From: Acholeplasma sp.
Lineage (GTDB): Bacteria; Bacillota_I; Bacilli_A; Acholeplasmatales; UBA5453
NCBI GenBank assembly: GCA_012839355.1
Contig: DUNK01000015.1
Location: 1 to 64,000, forward strand
Direction of reading: 5' to 3'
Length of the DNA stretch: 64,000 bases
Shown here: positions 52,187 to 60,587 of the stretch, piece by piece
How positions within the stretch are numbered: position 1 is the first letter of the stretch
Layout of the letters: every line of letters begins with the position of its first letter
Notes under the pieces: model-generated
What the model was told of the DNA's origin: nothing
Database searches by the model: none
The model's input: the letters and a program-made list of their open reading frames with translations, nothing else
Made by a program: the position numbers and the translations under genes

Positions 52187-54022
52187 TTATTTTTCTTTTT
52201 TATACTCTTTTTGCATCAATTCAAATTCTTTATCGTTTGCTAAAACGTAATGATCTTCACCAATTTGTCTAAATGTAGGTTTATCAAACCTATAATCATG
52301 TTGTCTAGGGTCATAAAATATTCTTTTACGTCCTTTTTCATAATCAGGATCTGGTTGTGGAACAGCTGATAAAAGTGATTTTGTATATGGGTGCATCGGA
52401 TTTTTAAATAAATCTTCACTTGTTGCTAATTCAACAATGTGACCATAATACATAACCGCAATTCTATCGCAAAAGAACTCAATAATTGATAAATCATGAG
52501 CAATAAATAAAATTGTTAATCCAAGATCTTCTTTTAAATTTGTTAGAAGGTTAATAACTTGTGCTCTAACAGAAACATCTAACGCTGAAACTGGTTCATC
52601 GGCAATAACTAAATCCGGATTCATAATTAAAGCTCTCGCAACACCGATTCTTTGACGTTGACCACCACTAAACTCGTGTGGATATCTCGCCATAAACTCA
52701 GGTGCTAAACCAACTAACTCTAAAGCTGTTCTTACTCGTTTATCGATTTCAGCTTTTGTTAATTCTCCTTGAATTACTAATCCTTCTGCAACAATTTCTC
52801 TAACTGTCATTCTTGGGTTGAGTGAAGAGATTGGGTCTTGGAAGATCATTTGCATTTTTCTAACTTCTTTTTTAGCTTCAGGAGATCTGTTAATCTCTTT
52901 TGCTTCTCTAATATGATCTTTTTCTAATTCAATATCTTCTTTTGCTTTTGCTTTTAAAGCAGCAATACCTTCTTTTAATTTTGCTTTTTCTTCTTCATTT
53001 AAAACAACAGTTTTTGTAAGACTTATTATTTTTTCTTTTGTTTCTATTTTGCTTTCTTTTGCTTGTGCGTTTAATTTTTGTCTGTCTTCTTGATATTTTT
53101 CTTTAATTAGACGCACTTTTTCCTTCATTGCTTCATAATCAGGAAGAGGAATTTCTTCTAGTTTTTGCTTATATGCTTCTTTTTCAGCAAGTTTTCTTTC
53201 TTTTAATTCTGCTTTTAACACATTTAAGTCATCTTTAATATCTCTTTTATGCTTACGTGTTTCTTCCTCTTTTTTAATTAAAGGGTTATATTGTTCTTCT
53301 AATGCTAATAAGTTCGCTTCATATTCTTCTTTAAGTTCATCTAATCTTTTTTTAATTTCATCTTTTTCTAAAGCAGCTGAACTCTTAAGTCCATCAGCAG
53401 ATCTTTGATAAGCAAGCTTAGCCATTCTAACTTCTTTTTCGTATTGAATCTTAGAGTTATTAACTGTTGTTTCAACTAATGCTTTTCTTCTTTCGTTAAT
53501 ATCATATTCAAGACCCTCAACTGCTAACATATGTGCATTTTTAGTTTCATATCTGGCAGTTCTATATTCGATTTTTGGTTGTTTTGCTTCTTTTAAATCT
53601 GCATTATATTGTTCTTTTAAAGCTTTTAATTCAAATTCAATTTCTAAAAGTCTTCTTGCTAATTTGTTTTCTTCTTCTATTATTTTCTCTCCATTAGGCT
53701 TTAAGACTTTAATTTCATTTTTTAATCTAAGTTTAATTTTTTTAATATTTTCAAGATGCGTTTCATAACCAGCCGAAATATCAACACCATTAAACTTCAC
53801 GCGTCCATCTGTTGGATTGTAAATCTTAATAAGTGTTCTACCGATTGTTGTCTTACCACAGCCTGATTCGCCAACCAAGCCTAAAACTTCTCTTTTATAA
53901 ATATCAAAAGAGACTCCATTTACTGCTGGTACTACTAATCTTTTTTTCCCGACACCACTGTAAAAATACTTTTTCAAGTTTTTTACTTCTAATACTTTTT
54001 CTGTCTTATCTATAATACTCAT
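52187..54022 (-). CDS. oppF: Oligopeptide ABC transporter ATPase OppF with coiled-coil insertion
   Basis: ATPase of the Opp importer, nearly twice the normal 320 residues. Walker [10 protein letters not shown] is at 51-59, then the expected [14 protein letters not shown]. From about 85 to 385 a highly charged Glu/Lys/Arg segment with heptad character is inserted. The normal fold resumes at the Q-loop MQMIFQDP (390-397), signature SGGQRQR (452-458), Walker B LVIADEP and the switch His in IAHDLS. The insertion replaces no catalytic motif, so the ATPase should work. The C-terminal oligopeptide-family tail is present but lacks its Cys residues. Overlaps oppD by four bases. Confidence 0.93.
   Translation of the reverse strand: MSIIDKTEKVLEVKNLKKYFYSGVGKKRLVVPAVNGVSFDIYKREVLGLVGESGCGKTTIGRTLIKIYNPTDGRVKFNGVDISAGYETHLENIKKIKLRLKNEIKVLKPNGEKIIEEENKLARRLLEIEFELKALKEQYNADLKEAKQPKIEYRTARYETKNAHMLAVEGLEYDINERRKALVETTVNNSKIQYEKEVRMAKLAYQRSADGLKSSAALEKDEIKKRLDELKEEYEANLLALEEQYNPLIKKEEETRKHKRDIKDDLNVLKAELKERKLAEKEAYKQKLEEIPLPDYEAMKEKVRLIKEKYQEDRQKLNAQAKESKIETKEKIISLTKTVVLNEEEKAKLKEGIAALKAKAKEDIELEKDHIREAKEINRSPEAKKEVRKMQMIFQDPISSLNPRMTVREIVAEGLVIQGELTKAEIDKRVRTALELVGLAPEFMARYPHEFSGGQRQRIGVARALIMNPDLVIADEPVSALDVSVRAQVINLLTNLKEDLGLTILFIAHDLSIIEFFCDRIAVMYYGHIVELATSEDLFKNPMHPYTKSLLSAVPQPDPDYEKGRKRIFYDPRQHDYRFDKPTFRQIGEDHYVLANDKEFELMQKEYKKEK
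52868..53770 (-). other. Coiled-coil insertion within oppF
   Basis: About 300 codons between the Walker A region and the Q-loop, rich in Glu, Lys, Leu and Ala, with two proline interruptions (near PLIKKEE and IPLPDYE) that could mark the hairpin turns of an antiparallel coiled coil as in Rad50/SMC ATPases. Confidence 0.75.
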
Positions 54023-55065
54023 TGGTTAATCTTCCCTCTGTTTTTTCTTAATCTTTGTACAGCCTTAGGAGGTTCAACCTTAGGCGCATTTGGATGTAAC
54101 AACCACGTTGCTGCATAATGCGTGTCTGACACTTTAAAAAGTGGCGGTTCTTCTTCAAAATCTATTTTCATTGCGTATTTGTTTCTTGCCGCAAACGCAT
54201 CACCTTTCGGTGGATAAATCATATTTGGTGGAGCGCCTGGAATTGCATCTAACTGTTTAGAAACAGCTAAGTTAGGCATACTTGATAATAACGCCCAAGT
54301 ATATGGATGTTGTGGATTATAAAATATTTCTTCTGTTGTTCCAATTTCAACAACCTTACCTGCATACATAACTGCAATCCTATCAGCCATATTAGCAACA
54401 ACGCCTAAATCATGTGTAATAAAAATTACAGTTAATCCACGCTCTTCTTTTAATCTGTTTATTAATTCTAATATTTGACCTTGAATAGTCACATCAAGTG
54501 CCGTAGTCGGCTCATCGCAAATCAATATCTCAGCGTTATTTGCTAAAGCGATGGAAATAACTATACGTTGTCTCATTCCACCAGAAAACTGGAAAGGATA
54601 TTGATGATATCTTTTTTCTGCTTCTGGTATTCCCACAGCTTCCATTAATTCAATAGCTCTTAATCTTGCCATTTTTTTTGGCATATCTAATTTAAATATT
54701 AAAGCTTCTGCTATTTGTTTTCCAACTGTCATAATTGGATTTAATGAGCTCATTGGGTCTTGGAATATCATTGAAATTTTACTTCCTCTAATTTCATGAA
54801 AATCTTCTTCTGGAACTTGCATTAGGTCTTGTCCTTGATACATAATGCTACCACCTTCATAAATAGCATTACCAGCAGAAAGCCCTAAAATAGCACGTGA
54901 AGTAACGCTCTTACCTGAGCCTGACTCACCAACAATCGCTAAAGTTTCTCCTCTATATAAATCAAAAGATACACCTCTAACGGCCTTTAAGATACCATAT
55001 TGTGTCTTAAACGACAGTCTTAAATCATTTACACTTAATATTTTTTCTTGTTTGTTATTTGCCAT
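54019..55065 (-). CDS. oppD: Oligopeptide ABC transporter ATPase OppD
   Basis: 348-residue ATPase of normal length. Walker [11 protein letters not shown]-loop [12 protein letters not shown], signature [11 protein letters not shown], Walker [12 protein letters not shown] and switch His FITHDLG are intact. The C-terminal oligopeptide domain keeps [15 protein letters not shown] and EEPPLFKV, but the usual Cys positions (CxFxxRC) read DAFAARN, so the metal or cluster site described in some relatives is absent. It overlaps oppF and is one base after oppC. Confidence 0.95.
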   Translation of the reverse strand: MANNKQEKILSVNDLRLSFKTQYGILKAVRGVSFDLYRGETLAIVGESGSGKSVTSRAILGLSAGNAIYEGGSIMYQGQDLMQVPEEDFHEIRGSKISMIFQDPMSSLNPIMTVGKQIAEALIFKLDMPKKMARLRAIELMEAVGIPEAEKRYHQYPFQFSGGMRQRIVISIALANNAEILICDEPTTALDVTIQGQILELINRLKEERGLTVIFITHDLGVVANMADRIAVMYAGKVVEIGTTEEIFYNPQHPYTWALLSSMPNLAVSKQLDAIPGAPPNMIYPPKGDAFAARNKYAMKIDFEEEPPLFKVSDTHYAATWLLHPNAPKVEPPKAVQRLRKNRGKINQ

Positions 55066-55066
55066 C

Positions 55067-56506
55067 TTATTCTGCTCCTCTCAAGGATGGATTAAACGCA
55101 TCTCTTAAACCATTACCAAATAAGTTAAAGGCGATCATTAATATCGCAATATATAGGGATGGATACAAGAGCAAGTGTGGATGGTTTTGCATTTCAACTT
55201 GTCCTTCTTGAATTAACATACCAACACTTGTAGCATTTGAATATCTAATAATTCCTAAAAACGAGTATGAAGCTTCAGTAAAGACAAAAGCCGGAATTGA
55301 TAAAGCCATACCTGTAATGATTAAACCTAATGTATTTGGGAAAATATGTTTAAACATAATCCTTCTATCGGAAGCACCTAATGTTTTAGCAGCTAGTGCA
55401 TATTCACGGTTTTTAAATCTATAAAATTGCATTCGGCCAGTTCTATACATACTGACCCAACCGGTCAGAGTAAACGCGAGAACTACAACCCATGTAGCTG
55501 TTCCATATCTTAATGTTAGTAGTGTTAAAACTGGTAAAAATGGAATAGAAGAAATTACTTCTACGAATCTATCAAATATTAAGTCCACTAAACCGCCATA
55601 ATAACCAGCAATAGCTCCTAATATCAAACCAATTGTAGAGTTAACTATTAAAACTGATATAGCCATAATAAGTGAAATTCTAGCACCTTTCCAGATTTCT
55701 GTAAATAAATCATTACCTCTACTAGTTGTCCCAAACCAAAAATATGTTTGATCTGGCGTTTTTTGAAGCCCCGCCATAAAAGCGTCAAATCTAACATCAT
55801 ATGTATATTGAATTTCTTCATATTCATAATACATCGTTCCATCAACCAAAATACCTGCCGGAGCTTGTTTCATAACTCTCTCACTACGAATATTAATAAC
55901 ATCTAAAATATAACCTTTTCTTAAATATTCTTCATATGTTTTTGAGTTAATAGTTCTTATTACCCCAGCTAAAGCATCAGGATCATCAATTTTTGAAAAG
56001 TAATCTTCTGGAACATAAGACTGTGAAAAGTTTGTATATTTGTAATAGTCAACTTTAACAGTAAGATTACTAACATTGGCGTAATCAGGATGGTTAACAT
56101 CATCAATTAATTCCTGTGGCATACCGGAAAGAATAATTCCTTCACCATACTCAGAGTTGGCAATTAAGTTTAAATACCTTTTACCAACAGTTATTGTTTT
56201 TGAACCGTCAAATATACCAAGTTTTTCTAAACCAGGAATCTTTGGCGGCAAATATTTAAACCTTAAAGCATCAGTATGACTTCTTTGTGGAAGGTCATAT
56301 CTTTTCATGTAAGGGCCAAAGATAACAAAAAACATCATTATACAAATAATAATGAACGCAGTAAAAGAGGCGCGATTACTCTTAAATCTATTCCATGAGT
56401 CTTTGTAGTAACCTACTTCTTTACTCTCAAATAACTCATCAACAATTACATCATCTTCCTCATGAACGAATACGAGTTTACTTTTATCAATATCTTTTAT
56501 TTTCAT
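55067..56506 (-). CDS. oppC: Oligopeptide ABC transporter permease OppC with large extracytoplasmic insertion
   Basis: 479 residues versus about 300 for the family. TM1 is at about 46-64, ending in the usual FGPYMKRYD. About 180 extra residues then follow (75-254) before the conserved FGTTSRGNDLF motif at about 258 and the remaining five helices. The EAA-type coupling loop REYALAAKTLGASD is intact. By topology the insertion faces outside, where it could contact the binding protein or surface polymers. ATGA overlap with oppB. Confidence 0.93.
   Translation of the reverse strand: MKIKDIDKSKLVFVHEEDDVIVDELFESKEVGYYKDSWNRFKSNRASFTAFIIICIMMFFVIFGPYMKRYDLPQRSHTDALRFKYLPPKIPGLEKLGIFDGSKTITVGKRYLNLIANSEYGEGIILSGMPQELIDDVNHPDYANVSNLTVKVDYYKYTNFSQSYVPEDYFSKIDDPDALAGVIRTINSKTYEEYLRKGYILDVINIRSERVMKQAPAGILVDGTMYYEYEEIQYTYDVRFDAFMAGLQKTPDQTYFWFGTTSRGNDLFTEIWKGARISLIMAISVLIVNSTIGLILGAIAGYYGGLVDLIFDRFVEVISSIPFLPVLTLLTLRYGTATWVVVLAFTLTGWVSMYRTGRMQFYRFKNREYALAAKTLGASDRRIMFKHIFPNTLGLIITGMALSIPAFVFTEASYSFLGIIRYSNATSVGMLIQEGQVEMQNHPHLLLYPSLYIAILMIAFNLFGNGLRDAFNPSLRGAE
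55745..56284 (-). other. Extracytoplasmic insertion in OppC
   Basis: About 180 codons between TM1 and the GTTxRGxD motif, containing mixed strand/helix sequence with many Tyr and Asp, no repeats and no Cys. Not recognised as a known domain. Confidence 0.65.
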
Positions 56507-57468
56507 GCTTCTATCTTCCTGCTTCCATATCTAATTCTTGGATCAAATAAAGTATATGATATATCAACTAAAATAGATGTTATTAATGATAAAAACTGTG
56601 TGAACACTGTAACTAACATTAAAACTGGATAATCTCTTGAATTAAAAGCATCCAAATAAATTCTTCCGGTACCATCTACTCTAAAAATGCTTTCTGTAAT
56701 AATACCACCACTCATAACACCAACAATACCGATTATCATTCCTGGTAAAAATGGTACAATAGCATTCTTAAGTGCATGCTTGTAAGTGGCTTCTTGTTTA
56801 GATAAACCTTTTGATCTAGCTAATAACATATAATCAGCTGTCAATTGTTCAGTTAACTCAGCCCTTATACTTCTGGTTGTCCCTGGAACAGAAGTTATTG
56901 TTAATACCGCAACAGGTAAAATATAACTTTTTATTCCAAACCAAGTATCCTGAGCGAACTGTGTGGGCGTGGCAATAACGTGAGAAGGTGCCCATCCTAA
57001 CTTAAAGAAAAATAAATACTGTGACAATACCGCTACAACAAAATAAGGAACTGAAATAAAGATAATTACAAACACCGATATCGCGGTGTCCACGGGCTTA
57101 TCTTTGTATAATGCAGCCGTAACACCTAAAAATATAGCGATTGGAATCGATAAAATATAAGGAATTATATTTATTTTAATAGATGCTGGAATCTTACTGA
57201 AATACAATGATGCTGCGTCTCTTCTATTAATCTGAGAAAAACCAAAAGAACCATCTTCAAAAATATTCCTTACCCAATATCCAAACTGTACAACTATTGG
57301 TTTATCCCAACCTTCCCTTTCCATATGTTTTTCTAAATATCGATTATCTTCCCCAATTTGTGGAGGTGTATTATCTGGCATCATTTTTATAAATACAAAA
57401 AAAATAAAAACAGTAATTACAAATGTGACTATCATTAAACCTATACGTTTCATTAAATACTTGCCCAA
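56503..57468 (-). CDS. oppB: Oligopeptide ABC transporter permease OppB
   Basis: Six-helix permease. N-terminal LMKRIGLMIVTFVITVFIFF, the coupling loop ADYMLLARSKGLSKQEATYKH and the C-terminal DPRIRYGSR are family features. The frame is open to an ATG at 57522, but AAGGAG is only followed at proper distance by TTG 57466-57468 (nine bases), because the next ATG directly abuts the ribosome site. I therefore choose TTG, giving 321 residues; ATG 57453 is the alternative. Confidence 0.92.
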   Translation of the reverse strand: MGKYLMKRIGLMIVTFVITVFIFFVFIKMMPDNTPPQIGEDNRYLEKHMEREGWDKPIVVQFGYWVRNIFEDGSFGFSQINRRDAASLYFSKIPASIKINIIPYILSIPIAIFLGVTAALYKDKPVDTAISVFVIIFISVPYFVVAVLSQYLFFFKLGWAPSHVIATPTQFAQDTWFGIKSYILPVAVLTITSVPGTTRSIRAELTEQLTADYMLLARSKGLSKQEATYKHALKNAIVPFLPGMIIGIVGVMSGGIITESIFRVDGTGRIYLDAFNSRDYPVLMLVTVFTQFLSLITSILVDISYTLFDPRIRYGSRKIEA

Positions 57469-57573
57469 TTGATTCATCTCCTTCGTTATTAAATAACATA
57501 AACAAAGTCCTTTTAAAACCAAAAGTGACTTTCTTTATATTATTAATTATGTTAATAATTATTATAATAGTAT

Positions 57574-57602
57574 AACAAGCCCAAGAAGCTCTTGGGCTTG
57601 TT
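57574..57602. terminator. Strong hairpin between oppA and oppB
   Basis: AACAAGCCCAAGA pairs perfectly with TCTTGGGCTTGTT around a three-base loop. On the minus strand no T-run follows, so it more likely stabilises the oppA mRNA 3' end or terminates partially, giving more binding protein than permease. Confidence 0.55.
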
Positions 57603-57641
57603 AATACTTATTTTGTTTTTAAATCTTAACTGTTTTTTTTC

Positions 57642-60275
57642 TTAATTAGCACGATCTGTAAAGTCAGGATCCGTTGTTAAATATCTGTATCTTGCAGAAC
57701 CCCATCCAAATACGTTCGAATATTTTGGCCATTCGATATGGACATAGTCAGCGTATATTGTTGAACTTGAGCGTGTTACTGTTGGAATAACAGGAACATA
57801 TTTGAAGAACACTTTTTCAAATGCTGCTGTTAAGTTATGTAAGTCTTCTCTTGCACCAACAAACGGTTCTTTTGGTTGGGTAGTAAATAAAGTTGGAGTT
57901 GACAAGATATATAAAGCCATGTCTTTAACAGGACCTTTATAAATACCATTTTCATCAAGCATTTCTAATAGCGTTATATCTTTTTCACTTAAATCTTCTG
58001 GATCTTGAGCACTTAAGTGAGCAAATGTGTTAGAAAAATCAACTTCAATTTCCCAATCAATATATTCAGCTTGCTCATAAACTCCGTCTTCATCCGGATC
58101 ACCAATGTTTGGATAATATAATCCAAAGCCTGATGCACCAATATTACCTGGGAATAAAGCTATAGCGGCATATTGCCAGTAAGCATTATTAGGGTGTCCA
58201 AAACCTAGAGATGTTAATGTTAAGTCAAAGTTATGGTTTTCAATTTGGTGTTGTAATCCAGTACCAGAATAATTTTTAATATCAATTATTAGTCTCTTAC
58301 TACCATTATCATCTGCGAACAGATTTTCATAAGATTCTTTAATATATTCATCTAAACTAATTGAAAAGTCAGAATCATCAGAAACATATTTAAGAGTAAT
58401 AGGACCAGAATTACCTTTAGCTAGCCAATCTTCATAAGCATCATTAAATAATGCTTTTGCTCTTTCTGGACCAAATAGATAGTCATCTAATTCAAAACCT
58501 AACCCCTCAATAACTTCTCTATGTTGTTCTGTTTCAGAATAGAATAATGGGTCATGTTGATAGTGAACACCATTTGCAGGAATTGGTGATGCTGCAGGAG
58601 TGTTAGGTGCATAAATATTATATGCAAACTCTTTTCTATTAAATCCGAATAATAAAGCTTGTCTAAATCTTTCATCCCCCATAATTTCTGGATGTTCATG
58701 TCTTTGTTCACCAGTTAATTTGGAGCCTGATTGGTTAATAATCATATACTGTGGGTATCCTCCCCATGAGTCTTTAACTCTTGGATCTTCAGCATATTCT
58801 GCATAATAATCTTTTGTTAAACCTAATACTGATGTATCTCCATTTTTAAAGAGGTTATATGCTTCAGCAGTATCTGCAACTATTTCAACAACATATGATT
58901 TATAATTAATAGTTTCTCTTGCAACGTATTCATAGTTTTTATTGAAAACTAATCTTGCGTTTTCATCCCAACTAACAAGTACGTATCCACCATAAGATGC
59001 AAAGGGGTGACTTGGATTTCCATATTGTGATAATCCTGATGCACTATCAATAGATGCAAGATATTTTTCAGGATGGACTAAACGAATATCATTGGCCATA
59101 CCTACAGCGGATTGAAGTGTTATTTCTTCTGTAGTATAAATAGTGAATGTATAAATGTTTCCATTTTCATCTGGTTCGCCTAATTTAAATCCAACCTCAT
59201 CCCATGTAACTTCACCATTTAAGTAGGCTTCAGTATTAACAACTGGTCTACCGTTTTTGTTATCTTCATTTTTATACCACATGTTTGCGCGATATGTGTT
59301 TTGATCTGGATCTAACCATTGTTGTAATGTAAATTCAAATGTTCTAGCGTCAATTGGTGTGCCGTCTTCAAACTTTAAGTCTTTACGGATAGTGTAAGTC
59401 CACTCTTTACCTTTAATTTCATCTGCTAAATCTCTATCATATTCTCCATCAACAATCGCGCTTTCACCATGTTCATTAACTGGGAATTCTGCTCCGCCCA
59501 CCAATATATAACGGTAGTCAAAAGCATCAATAGAATATTCTTCAGATTCGATTTTTGAGAAATCCCCTGGATAGTCAGCAATACCTTCTGCTATAGCTTT
59601 AGCCCAATCTACTTCTGTAGTATAAATAGGGGTAACAAGCATATCGATAAAGTCATCTTCATGAGACCATCTATACTCTAATGGGTTAATAATAATTCTA
59701 TCAGGTCTTACCATTGTAGTAACATAAGTTTCTGCATCTGACCACTCAATGGTTGAAGAATTTAAAGGTTCCCAATAAGCATATAGTTCAATACTCTCTT
59801 CACCTACAATTGTAAGTGGGAACTGTTGTGGTTCAATTTCATTCCAAACTCTGCCAGCTTTTGTAGTATACCAACCACCAAACCTAAAGCCTGCTCTAGT
59901 TGGTGCCTCTGGTGCAGGGACTTGATCTCCAGCTGCAACTTCAACTATTTTCTCTGTTCCTTGTCTGTGGTCAATAAATCTAACAGCTTGTCCTATTTCT
60001 TCCCACTTAGCTACTAAAGTAATTGGTTTAGTAACTTTATCTGTTTCAAAATTCCAAACTGCATCCCCTAAATACCAACCAACAAATTTATAGCCAGCTT
60101 TTGTAGGATCAGCAGGTTCAGCCACAAGTTTACCTTCTTCGACTTCTACAGCAGCGATTGCTGGAGTTCCGCCGTTTACATCAAAAGTAACTTTGTGTTT
60201 CTTTGTTGTCTCACCACATGCTGCAAGTAATACTACAGCAAGAACAAGACCTAAAAATGTAAATATTCTTTTCAT
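57642..60275 (-). CDS. oppA: Oligopeptide-binding lipoprotein OppA with InlB-type repeats
   Basis: 877 residues. A lipoprotein signal (LAAC, Cys 20) is followed by two Listeria-Bacteroides repeats (about 26-95 and 96-168; cores YKFVGWYLGD and FRFGGWYTT), then a type 5 solute-binding domain (about 190-860) with the EWTYTIRKDLKFEDGTPIDA segment typical of peptide-binding proteins. Normal OppA lacks the repeats and has about 540-600 residues. A strong promoter and AAAGGAGAG precede it. Its first 125 bases of shared signal/repeat sequence recur at the start of the window. Confidence 0.92.
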   Translation of the reverse strand: MKRIFTFLGLVLAVVLLAACGETTKKHKVTFDVNGGTPAIAAVEVEEGKLVAEPADPTKAGYKFVGWYLGDAVWNFETDKVTKPITLVAKWEEIGQAVRFIDHRQGTEKIVEVAAGDQVPAPEAPTRAGFRFGGWYTTKAGRVWNEIEPQQFPLTIVGEESIELYAYWEPLNSSTIEWSDAETYVTTMVRPDRIIINPLEYRWSHEDDFIDMLVTPIYTTEVDWAKAIAEGIADYPGDFSKIESEEYSIDAFDYRYILVGGAEFPVNEHGESAIVDGEYDRDLADEIKGKEWTYTIRKDLKFEDGTPIDARTFEFTLQQWLDPDQNTYRANMWYKNEDNKNGRPVVNTEAYLNGEVTWDEVGFKLGEPDENGNIYTFTIYTTEEITLQSAVGMANDIRLVHPEKYLASIDSASGLSQYGNPSHPFASYGGYVLVSWDENARLVFNKNYEYVARETINYKSYVVEIVADTAEAYNLFKNGDTSVLGLTKDYYAEYAEDPRVKDSWGGYPQYMIINQSGSKLTGEQRHEHPEIMGDERFRQALLFGFNRKEFAYNIYAPNTPAASPIPANGVHYQHDPLFYSETEQHREVIEGLGFELDDYLFGPERAKALFNDAYEDWLAKGNSGPITLKYVSDDSDFSISLDEYIKESYENLFADDNGSKRLIIDIKNYSGTGLQHQIENHNFDLTLTSLGFGHPNNAYWQYAAIALFPGNIGASGFGLYYPNIGDPDEDGVYEQAEYIDWEIEVDFSNTFAHLSAQDPEDLSEKDITLLEMLDENGIYKGPVKDMALYILSTPTLFTTQPKEPFVGAREDLHNLTAAFEKVFFKYVPVIPTVTRSSSTIYADYVHIEWPKYSNVFGWGSARYRYLTTDPDFTDRAN

Positions 60276-60315
60276 TTTATCTCTCCTTTTCTACCTTTAA
60301 CTCAGGTTTTCATTC

Positions 60316-60344
60316 ATTTTACACCAATAATTACACGATGTCAA
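60316..60344 (-). promoter_or_regulatory. Promoter of the opp operon
   Basis: On the minus strand TTGACA (60339-60344), 17 bases, TAAAAT (60316-60321). Upstream T/A-tracts could act as an UP-like element. Confidence 0.75.
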
Positions 60345-60391
60345 GTTTTTTTTACATTTTTTTTCGACATTGAAACTTAATCTTTTAGCCC

Positions 60392-60405
60392 TGTAAACGC
60401 ATTCA
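60392..60405 (+). promoter_or_regulatory. cre-like site between oppA and the S41 gene
   Basis: TGTAAACGCATTCA matches the cre consensus at 13 of 14 positions. It lies about 48 bases upstream of the oppA -35 and about 38 bases upstream of the putative S41 -10, so it could affect either gene; upstream placement would fit activation. Confidence 0.5.
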
Positions 60406-60587
60406 TTATTTTACTTATATTTATATTTGTCTATTTGTGTAGTATAATAAAGTACACTTATTTCTCGACATGCATTTTATATTATGGTAACAAAGGTTTA
60501 ACTCTATCCTTTATATATACGCATGCGCGCAATAAAAAAAGGAAGTGTGTTTAGTATTAATGTTTTAAATTATTACTAAGCAAGCAT

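Larger units (their letters stand above)
60276..60587. other. Divergent regulatory region between oppA and the S41 gene
   Basis: 312 bases without a gene. It holds the oppA promoter, T-tracts (60345-60363) likely to bend DNA, a cre-like site and a TATAAT (60443-60448) with a weak -35 facing the S41 gene. The S41 leader of about 130 bases shows no clear riboswitch. Confidence 0.5.
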
